Assembly (NCBI GenBank): GCA_937942405.1
Contig: CALDEN010000034.1
Span: forward strand, 1-11,808
From: an uncultured Saprospiraceae bacterium
GTDB lineage: Bacteria; Bacteroidota; Bacteroidia; Chitinophagales; Saprospiraceae
Length of the DNA: 11,808 bases
Direction: 5' to 3'
Positions 6,001 to 11,808 of this stretch are shown one piece after another. Position numbers and translations under genes: made by a program. Below the pieces are notes generated by a model. It searched no databases and was not told where the DNA came from. It saw only the letters and a program-made list of their open reading frames with translations. How positions within the stretch are numbered: position 1 is the first letter of the stretch; each line of letters opens with the position of its first letter.

Positions 6001-8345
6001 CGATCACTATAGATCTGGAAATGAGTATTGTCGGTTGTAATGGAGAGGGTGTAGAATTAGATGCTGGGGGTGATGGTGCAGAGTATGCATGGGCACTCAA
6101 TAGTAATGGCTTAGGAGAGGCTACAAGAATAATAACGGTTCAGGATCCTGGTGTGTATAGTGTAACCGTTACAAATGCTACTGGATGCTCAAAATCGCAA
6201 TCAGTAAATGTAACGTTTGAAGATGTTCCAGAAATAGATGAGGTTGATGATTTTCAATTTTGTCAAGGACTTGCAGAGCAGGTTATGGTAAACTCTAATG
6301 GAGAGTCCATACAGGTATTTAATTCATCTGGTGTGGAGATTTCTGATATGTTTACATTTGGAATAACGGCAGAAGATATGTACTCCGTTCAGGTGAGTTC
6401 AGTAAATGGTTGTACGTCATCTACAGAGTTTACGGCATCCATGATCGATAATCCAGAAATAGATTTAGGAGACGATAGAGTAGCATGTATCGGAGCACAA
6501 GTAGTCTTAGAAGCAGGTATTACAGGAGATGTGTATGAATGGAGGCAGTCAGGGCAATCAATGATACTGAGTAGTACGGATCAGCTGATCGTCACCACAC
6601 CTGGAACATATGAGCTTACGATCGTTAATGGAGGCTTGTGCAGCAGTACAGAAGAAGTGATGGTCACTTTTGAAGCTGGGCCTAATCTTTCACTACCATC
6701 TAGTGTGGAGATATGTGAAGGAGATAGTGGCATACTCATGGCCAGTACGAATGCCACAGATATAAAATGGTTTTATGAAGGAGATGAGATTTTTGGGGAG
6801 ACGGGGCTTAGTATAGAAGTAATAAATGGGGGCGAGTATACCGCTCAGGTATTCGGTATAGGTGGCTGTGAAGTCAGTCAATCTACAATGGTCAATGTCA
6901 ATGAGTTGCCAGTCTTAGAATTGGATGGTGATCAGACCATATGCGAGGGAGACTCCTATCAGTTAGATGTAGATACGGGAAATTCTGGAGATACCTATAT
7001 GTACTTTCAGGATGGAACTCCGATGTCCATATCCTCTGGGCAGTCTTCTATTGAGATTTCTGATCCAGCTCGTTATGAGGTTGTGATTACCAGTGCAGCC
7101 GATTGTGTCGTGAGTGGTTCTTTTGATCTCATTGTAACTTCTAAGCCAGAGATACAGATTAGTGGTTCTAGTACTTTGTGTATCGGTGATACAGGAGATC
7201 TTGTAGCCACCAGTAATGTAACGGTCTTTGAATGGTATCTAGATGGAAACCTGTTAACAAATAGCTCAGCAAATCTCATGATCACGGAAGCAGGAGAATA
7301 CCAATGTATTGCTTTTGCAGGGAGTGACTGTTTTGAGTCTGATATGTTTACAGTAAGCTCCATTGCCGCTCCTACGATAGATTTAGGTGCCGATTTAGAA
7401 CTTTGTCCAGGAGAGATGGTCAGTCTGGATGCTGGCAATCATACTAGTTACGAATGGTCAGATGGAAGTACTGCTTCTACCTTAGATATCACAGCTCCGT
7501 CCAATGCAACTCCGACTACGGAGATCATAACGGTGATCGTAACCAACCCAGAGAATTGTATAAATACTGATAATGTTACCTTAAGCTATCTTCCTACGAT
7601 CTCTGGAAATGTGAGCCTTTCGGCCAATGGAGTTTGTCCAGGAGCTGGCGTTACGATAATGGCATCAGGTGGTACGCAATATGAGTGGGATAATAGTACA
7701 AATACTTTAGGATCTATCGCAGGAGGATCCGCTGTGGCCATGCCATCAGAATCTACGATATATACAGTAAGCATAACAGATGAATGTCCAGGAAATATCG
7801 ATATACAGACTATAGAAGTACCTGTGTTTTCGGATGATGGTATATCAGCTGGTGCGGATGATTGTGTTATTATCGGAGAAGAGTATGAATTGCAGGCAGA
7901 AGGAGGAGTAAGCTACCTATGGGAAAACGATACTACGATAGTAAGTTCATTGGATATTATGAATCCTCTTGTGATGCCTTCTGAAACCACTGTTTATTCC
8001 GTACTTATCACAGATGTAAATGGTTGTCAATTTGAAGATCAGGTAGAGATTTGTGTCTTAGAAAGTCCATTGGATTTAATCAAGGCAGTCAGCATCATTA
8101 CTCCCAATGATGATGGTCAAAATGACTTTTTACTTTTTAAAGGTTTAGAAAATTATCCAGAAAACACCCTTACTATTTTTAATCGATGGGGAAATAGATT
8201 GTTTCAGACGGAAGGTTATCAGACCGATGATTTTAGGTGGGATGGTAAACGGCAAGGTGTGCCCCTCCCTGCGGATACGTATTATTATATACTGAATTTT
8301 GACGAGTATAGTTTTAAATCTTCATTAACCATCGTCTACGAATAG
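3003..8345 (+). CDS. Secreted reprolysin-like zinc metalloprotease with Ig-like repeats and type B T9SS sorting domain
   Basis: The product is a 1780-residue predicted extracellular protease. A signal peptide covers 1-21 (MKYLLIGVFLLFCATSITA, cleavage before Gln22). A propeptide-like region runs to about 165. The catalytic domain (about 168-400) is of the M12B reprolysin-like type, with zinc site HELAHMFGAEH at 319-329 (His319, His323, His329, catalytic Glu320) and Met-turn IMSYDG with Met357, so it should be active. A cadherin/PKD-like domain (about 405-540, DATDADGDALTYVWEQ) and a further beta domain (541-642) follow. Next is a region I cannot assign (about 643-998), then about nine Ig-like repeats (999-1690). 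The last 85 residues (ITPNDDGQNDFLLF, FNRWGNRLF, WDGKRQG.PLPADTYYYIL) are the gliding-motility-associated/CHU_C type B sorting domain. The start could be ATG 3003 or ATG 3009; the latter removes two residues. The substrate is unknown. Probably co-transcribed with the porP/sprF-like gene 18 bases downstream. Confidence 0.92.
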   Translation: MSMKYLLIGVFLLFCATSITAQNPTQLSAKNIALIKAKTKNLRLSNASSDVLNLELAGKDYSVNVKKNELLSPEFAAAYPALNTFTLYDVTSGQVIGALTMLDDYVNMMIESKDGFKIHSTESSEIGLEQMQEHIHGPLCGVNNEIIKASNIKKKDLSQRSANVIENGDFKRVYRIAIVTTGEFYTLNGNSNASVNAAVAAAVNNVQLIYDRDLAVNFQLLAPFLYTNANTDPFIPDNAGGDGRVPQAMEAVKQHFSIDQYDIGHVLHQTVSGDDWSSGGVAYLQAVCDDGFNDMVIKAGGWTSAFNTQDFSFIQIFAHELAHMFGAEHTFNGEGNSCDDAIGDNTAYEIGSGTTIMSYDGSCDPDQNIPSDEAKDDYFHAHSLVQMVNYMNDDGACAQIVQTGNTVPEVNASPCDVTYTVPLGTPFKLVGDATDADGDALTYVWEQYNEDGPQTPTQGFIGLAAGLNNRAPLFRSFPPTVDNFRYFPTQELVLSGVIDPFQVLPEVSRTLNFRLTVRDNNPDGGAMAQDEVSVQVSNSGPFEISSPNGNEVYPTGDDLAVQWDAAGSESLCDNVKIELSLDGGANYPIVISESTSYNGGSFNYSIPSGINATDQARIRITCIDNECFQFYDVSDAEFSIDSPCAGDISSVCDTDPITVDAGSADLALDLDRISGQLFETTVLAITNSTPNTDLAIYNSSSSGCTVIVDNRSSVSMIIRVSEDGEYRFDTDCDFQTSSSNYLSVFTESNFNAGNPCPSFVGSTGRASSSGGAFCNSSVTLELEKCREYRIVFWTFGLNPQNVIMEAISGPGDVYLNDVTNPDYASTYIAVESSSGVIRAYNDDSDFTALAAGEYEIYSLSYKVGGATPPVNIVLDDLIGLTIIEASVEGYCMRLSSNFKPVTIETSCLINNITLGTRGACNPMDNSYTQEISLSYELPPSSGMLEVNGQSFPITGSPQTIVLENLDSDNAAIDLVAFFSDDPFCRNELIGFIQAPPNCCPITIDLEMSIVGCNGEGVELDAGGDGAEYAWALNSNGLGEATRIITVQDPGVYSVTVTNATGCSKSQSVNVTFEDVPEIDEVDDFQFCQGLAEQVMVNSNGESIQVFNSSGVEISDMFTFGITAEDMYSVQVSSVNGCTSSTEFTASMIDNPEIDLGDDRVACIGAQVVLEAGITGDVYEWRQSGQSMILSSTDQLIVTTPGTYELTIVNGGLCSSTEEVMVTFEAGPNLSLPSSVEICEGDSGILMASTNATDIKWFYEGDEIFGETGLSIEVINGGEYTAQVFGIGGCEVSQSTMVNVNELPVLELDGDQTICEGDSYQLDVDTGNSGDTYMYFQDGTPMSISSGQSSIEISDPARYEVVITSAADCVVSGSFDLIVTSKPEIQISGSSTLCIGDTGDLVATSNVTVFEWYLDGNLLTNSSANLMITEAGEYQCIAFAGSDCFESDMFTVSSIAAPTIDLGADLELCPGEMVSLDAGNHTSYEWSDGSTASTLDITAPSNATPTTEIITVIVTNPENCINTDNVTLSYLPTISGNVSLSANGVCPGAGVTIMASGGTQYEWDNSTNTLGSIAGGSAVAMPSESTIYTVSITDECPGNIDIQTIEVPVFSDDGISAGADDCVIIGEEYELQAEGGVSYLWENDTTIVSSLDIMNPLVMPSETTVYSVLITDVNGCQFEDQVEICVLESPLDLIKAVSIITPNDDGQNDFLLFKGLENYPENTLTIFNRWGNRLFQTEGYQTDDFRWDGKRQGVPLPADTYYYILNFDEYSFKSSLTIVYE
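5995..8090 (+). repeat. About nine tandem Ig-like repeats inside the metalloprotease
   Basis: Protein-level repeats of roughly 70-85 residues share one pattern: a Cys-Gly/Glu-x opening (FCQGL, ACIGA, ICEGD, ICEGD, LCIGD, LCPGE, VCPGA), then V.L.A, a Y/W-E-W strand, a central GxY-xV/xAxV strand and a closing GC or DC. Seven or so of the openings align cleanly; the first and last units are more divergent. The DNA of the units has drifted, with no long exact repeats seen, so this is an old expansion rather than a recent slippage array. Such stalks typically hold the catalytic domain away from the cell surface or bind polysaccharide or protein. Confidence 0.75.
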
Positions 8346-8363
8346 GCATAAAAGAACAGCATT

Positions 8364-9296
8364 ATGAAAAATACACTACTACTTATAACAGCCTTTGTTT
8401 TAATTTCTGTCTCGATCGATGCTCAACAAATTGGGTATGACAGTCAGTTCAATGAAACGAAAGCATTTTGGAATCCAGCGATAACAGCTCCTAATTCTTT
8501 AATGACCTTTGATGGCTTTTTTAGACAACAGTGGCTGGGTTTTAATGGAGCTCCGCAGACTGCGTATGCTTCGATGATGTATCCATTTAAAGATATGAAT
8601 ATGTCTGCAGGAGCATTTTTATATAATGATGCTACTGGGCCAGTGGTGCGTACTGGGCTCAAGCTCAACTATGCCTATCATCTCAATGAGTTTATTACAG
8701 ATAAAGGAATGCTTGCCATAGGAATATCTGCAAACATGCAATCCTTTAGGTATAATGCGAGTAATCAGCAATTTAATGATGACCAAGACCTTCTTATACT
8801 CGGAACTAATGAGAGTACATTTTTTCCAGCAATAGGAGGAGGGATCTATTTTAATAGCCATCCGATAGATTATGATCGTGAGCAAAATTCTTTTTACGTA
8901 GGGCTCGGATTTAATCAGGCCTATACGACTGATGTCTTACTCAGTGAGTCTAATTTTCAGCGACAGCAACACTTACATTTCTTAATAGGAGGTAAAGTGA
9001 TGTGGTACGAGAGTTTTTTAGAACCATCTCTATCGGCTAATTACGTAAATCCTCAAATTCTAGATTTCATTTTTTCATTAAAGTATGAACAAGAAAATGC
9101 ATTTTGGGCAGGGATCGGATACGGAAGTGTAAGTGATTTTGCTATACAGGGAGGATGGATAATCGACCGATTCTTAGGTAATAGATATGCCAAACTCAGA
9201 CTAGGGGCTCTTGCAAATATGATCATGACTGATTACAGTAGGGACCTAGGTCCGAGTCTCGAAATGTTTATTCGATATGAGATTGATCTAGATTAA
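8364..9296 (+). CDS. PorP/SprF-family type IX secretion outer-membrane protein
   Basis: The 310-residue protein has a signal peptide at 1-20 (cleavage after SIDA, before Gln21). The mature N-terminus carries the family's hallmark: aromatic and Asn-Pro motif FWNPAITAPNS, then FFRQQWLGFNGAPQTAYASMMYPF at about 52-75. The rest alternates aromatic and Gly strands ending in RYEIDLD, consistent with an outer-membrane beta-barrel. PorP/SprF proteins are T9SS accessory components; in gliding bacteria SprF is needed for export or anchoring of the adjacent SprB adhesin, and type B sorted proteins are often encoded next to a PorP/SprF paralogue. Here it follows the type B metalloprotease by 18 bases with no terminator between, so it is most likely that protein's dedicated partner. 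I give no gene symbol because paralogues are numerous. Confidence 0.92.
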   Translation: MKNTLLLITAFVLISVSIDAQQIGYDSQFNETKAFWNPAITAPNSLMTFDGFFRQQWLGFNGAPQTAYASMMYPFKDMNMSAGAFLYNDATGPVVRTGLKLNYAYHLNEFITDKGMLAIGISANMQSFRYNASNQQFNDDQDLLILGTNESTFFPAIGGGIYFNSHPIDYDREQNSFYVGLGFNQAYTTDVLLSESNFQRQQHLHFLIGGKVMWYESFLEPSLSANYVNPQILDFIFSLKYEQENAFWAGIGYGSVSDFAIQGGWIIDRFLGNRYAKLRLGALANMIMTDYSRDLGPSLEMFIRYEIDLD

Positions 9297-9323
9297 TAGG
9301 ATAGTGAATGGTTATTAATTCGT

Positions 9324-11808
9324 CTAATTACCCTTCATTACTTTCACCATATATTTAACTCCTGTCTCATCGGTTAGATGAATAATGTACATGCCGTTTA
9401 AATAATTAGATAGATCAAAGGAAAGGAGCTCTTTGCTTGAACGATCCGTTATACCCTGAGCATGAGTTTTACCATCTATACCGATTATTTGGTAGTTATA
9501 GACTTGTGCTGAACTTATCGGTATCTGGATGATATCATCAGTCGGAACAGGAAAAGCCACCAGCTTCTGGGTATCGATCTGATTGGTGCTCGATTCCATT
9601 TCTATACATCCTTTTACAGAAAGCTCTGCAGCTGATGACCAGATGTTATCATTAATCTCTGATAAGCATATAAGTCTGAAATATCTGCCAGAAGTAGGAT
9701 TCTCTAAATCTATAATACTCGGAGCCGAACTGTTTAGAAATTCACCAGTAGCAACCGCATTTCCCCAGTCCGTAAGATTATCACTTATGTACAGTTCGTA
9801 TTCTTTGACGCGGCCGTTTACACCTCCGTCTTGTCGAGGGAGATAGGTAAACTGATCTGCCAGATAAGTTTCTGCCATATCTACGATGATTTCATGAGGA
9901 TAAGAGTCATTGCCACTCGTCCATCTTGTATGCCAGATGGTACTGGGATCATCGTCGATGGCCATAGAAGCTAGTCCTGGAAAATTTGTTTCCTCACTAT
10001 CGGCATATATGATAGACCAGTTATCCTTGGGGATGTTGTCAGTATTGGAACAGTCATCTATACTCGGGCAAGATGTAGCGGATACCATGTTCTCAATAGT
10101 CTTTGAGTATTGGACTCCGTCTTTAATGAGGTGCATGGTTACATCGTAGCTATCTATCGATCCGAGAACTACTACAGGATTACGGACATTGGGGTCTGAG
10201 ATATAGCTCGGGCTAGGAGAGATTTCCCATCTCCATTCACAGTCGGTATAATCGACGATAGAGTGGTCTTCAAAATATACAGAATCCGTAATGCAAGCAT
10301 AAACCTTGTTTTCTACCCATGGATTGATGATGGGCTCATAATCGTTTTTAGCGAGATCTTGCTCCCATACACCTGCATTTCCAGATGCTCGAAGCTTCCC
10401 ATCTCTGAAAAATGGGATGGCTAGGTTGAGCTGGAATCCAGCTGGGAAACCATTGTCACAGTTTTCCCATACATTAGTATCTGAATATCGTATAAATACT
10501 TTGGCAGATTTGTCTCTGGCATTGGTCAATAGATATACGATGTCTTCTCCGTTATCTCCTGGCTGGACGACGATGTTTTTTGTGTATTCAGACAGGCCAT
10601 CAGTCCAGTTTTCCCATGAGTCACCTCCATCTGTAGATTTAAAAATTTGACCTAAGTCAGAAGACCATGTCCCGTTTTGCAGGCATGCATATATACGGTC
10701 TGGATCACTAGGAGATATGGCAAAGAATAATCTTCCTGCCCAATTTGTGTTGCCGTTAGGAGAGCTAGTAAGTGCTGGTTTGCGTTCCCAGTTGAGTCCT
10801 CCATCCTCGGACTTATATAGTCCGCTGTTTACAATATCGGCATAAATGACATCGGGGTTAGAGTAGGACATCTGTATCCATCGTACTCGATTGCCAAAAT
10901 CATAAAGCAGTTCGTAACTCAGGCCACTATTGGTACTTTTCCAGAAACCATTGCCTTCTCCCATAAATATGGTCCCGTAATAATTGGTATGGAATAATAT
11001 GTTGCTGCGACGACCTCCGTACTCATCCATGTTGGGGAATTTACTGAATGCAAAACGGCCTTGAGGCTCTCCCTCTGCAGTCTCAGGAAGAATCCATCCT
11101 GCTCCTAAATCATCGAATGCTACATGCCGGCTTTTGCCCTGTCGCACCCATCCGGTAGGAGATTCTGCTCCACCCATACGCAGAGCTTTATCGCCATAAA
11201 AATCAGCAATGCTTGTATTTCCATTATGGTATCTACCACCGATGACTAAGTCTTCATTCCAGCTTTGGTCAAAACCCCACATGTCTGAGCCGATGATGCC
11301 ACGAGTACGAGATTCATGATGGCTGATATAGTTATCGTTACTATAATTCATCCCTCCATCTGTCGCTACCCATACCTCTCCGTTATCTTTTATTTTCATG
11401 TCTTGGATATCTGGGTGCAATGGAAAGAGTCCCCCATATCCGCCGATGTTACTAAAGCTAGAACCACCATCCGTAGATTTAAATAAGCTTGCAGTACCTG
11501 TATAAATGATGTCCTCATCCTGATCAGATACTTCGAGTACGAAGTCATAGTAGCCTTGCCAGTTATTCATGTCTAATGCAGTAGTGTTTCCTTGAGCTCT
11601 GAGCTCCCATGTTTCGGTAGCATAATTTCCGACATATAGTAAAGGGGTATTATCACTAGATAAACCCAAAAAGTAAATGGCATCAGGTCGATCTTTTGAA
11701 ACCGCAATAAGCCCACCCGCAGCATTCTGGATTCCTTGGGGAAAGCTTAGATGATCACTAAAGTTAAGACCGCCATCTGTTGAGATGACAAGGTTGAAAT
11801 TTCCTTGA
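9324..11808 (-). CDS. Secreted BNR/Asp-box repeat protein with F5/8C domain and type A T9SS sorting domain; 5' end beyond window
   Basis: The frame is open from the right edge to the TAG stop at 9324-9326 (about 828 residues visible). The leucine codon TTG near 11669 could be misread as a start, but the frame continues upstream with good repeat sequence, including an Asp-box-like STDGGLNFS (11757-11783), so the true start lies outside. At least five further Asp-box-like motifs are visible: VATDGGMNYS (about 11345-11370), KSTDGGSSF (11454-11480), KSTNSGLSY (10914-10940), KSEDGGLNW (10788-10814) and KSTDGGDSW (10614-10640), typical of BNR/sortilin-like beta-propellers. A PKD-like domain follows (about 10090-10345), then an F5/8 type C discoidin-like domain (about 9600-10035, STIWHTRW, YFRLICLSE) and a type A sorting domain (about 9327-9570, FPVPTDDIIQIPIS...YIIHLT...VKVMKGN). 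It is presumably exported to the surface or medium by the T9SS; the ligand or substrate is unknown. It converges on the porP/sprF-like gene with a 27-base gap. Confidence 0.9.
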   Translation of the reverse strand, partial: QGNFNLVISTDGGLNFSDHLSFPQGIQNAAGGLIAVSKDRPDAIYFLGLSSDNTPLLYVGNYATETWELRAQGNTTALDMNNWQGYYDFVLEVSDQDEDIIYTGTASLFKSTDGGSSFSNIGGYGGLFPLHPDIQDMKIKDNGEVWVATDGGMNYSNDNYISHHESRTRGIIGSDMWGFDQSWNEDLVIGGRYHNGNTSIADFYGDKALRMGGAESPTGWVRQGKSRHVAFDDLGAGWILPETAEGEPQGRFAFSKFPNMDEYGGRRSNILFHTNYYGTIFMGEGNGFWKSTNSGLSYELLYDFGNRVRWIQMSYSNPDVIYADIVNSGLYKSEDGGLNWERKPALTSSPNGNTNWAGRLFFAISPSDPDRIYACLQNGTWSSDLGQIFKSTDGGDSWENWTDGLSEYTKNIVVQPGDNGEDIVYLLTNARDKSAKVFIRYSDTNVWENCDNGFPAGFQLNLAIPFFRDGKLRASGNAGVWEQDLAKNDYEPIINPWVENKVYACITDSVYFEDHSIVDYTDCEWRWEISPSPSYISDPNVRNPVVVLGSIDSYDVTMHLIKDGVQYSKTIENMVSATSCPSIDDCSNTDNIPKDNWSIIYADSEETNFPGLASMAIDDDPSTIWHTRWTSGNDSYPHEIIVDMAETYLADQFTYLPRQDGGVNGRVKEYELYISDNLTDWGNAVATGEFLNSSAPSIIDLENPTSGRYFRLICLSEINDNIWSSAAELSVKGCIEMESSTNQIDTQKLVAFPVPTDDIIQIPISSAQVYNYQIIGIDGKTHAQGITDRSSKELLSFDLSNYLNGMYIIHLTDETGVKYMVKVMKGN

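Noticed and set aside
11667..11669. TTG as the start of the BNR-repeat gene
   Set aside because: The frame continues upstream to the window edge with another Asp-box motif, so this codon is an internal leucine.

Overview
The window looks like a chromosomal segment from a Bacteroidota bacterium, plausibly of the Saprospiria/Lewinella type. The evidence is two different type IX secretion system (T9SS) C-terminal sorting domains, a PorP/SprF outer-membrane protein, AT-leaning intergenic DNA and almost no Shine-Dalgarno sequences. The lineage is an inference from protein style, not from a marker gene. No tRNA, rRNA, CRISPR array or transposase was seen.

Left part (1-2121), amino-acid metabolism and regulators. 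A partial small helix-turn-helix protein runs off the left edge on the minus strand (1-251). Upstream of it lies a striking two-tier 56-base inverted repeat (277-332). Next come alanine dehydrogenase (ald, minus, 383-1498) and, divergently, an Lrp/AsnC-family regulator (plus, 1654-2121). Their shared 155-base intergenic region holds two abutting inverted repeats just before the regulator's start codon. The arrangement suggests an amino-acid-sensing regulator controlling itself and ald.

Middle (2122-3002), a toxin-antitoxin insert. A higB-higA module (toxin gene first, minus strand, 8-base overlap) sits between the regulator and the secretion genes. A perfect 12-base inverted repeat (2812-2842) lies just before higB and is the probable autoregulatory operator. 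The 119 bases at 2122-2240 between the convergent lrp and higA show no gene and no convincing terminator. The rest of the 2806-3002 spacer must hold the promoter of the downstream secretion operon, but I could not identify a clear one.

Right part (3003-11808), secreted proteins. A 1780-residue secreted zinc metalloprotease has an intact HExxHxxGxxH site, a Met-turn, about nine tandem Ig-like repeats and a gliding-motility/type B sorting domain. It is followed after 18 bases by a PorP/SprF-family gene, forming a likely two-gene operon in which the membrane protein partners the export or anchoring of the protease. Converging on it from the right is a partial gene (9324-11808, continuing past the edge) for a secreted protein with BNR/Asp-box repeats, a PKD-like domain, an F5/8 type C (discoidin) domain and a type A sorting domain. 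Both secreted products would be exported by a T9SS whose core genes are outside the window.

I see no clearly new multi-gene system. The most unusual items are the 277-332 palindrome, the unassigned ~350-residue middle of the protease, and the paired operators at ald/lrp.
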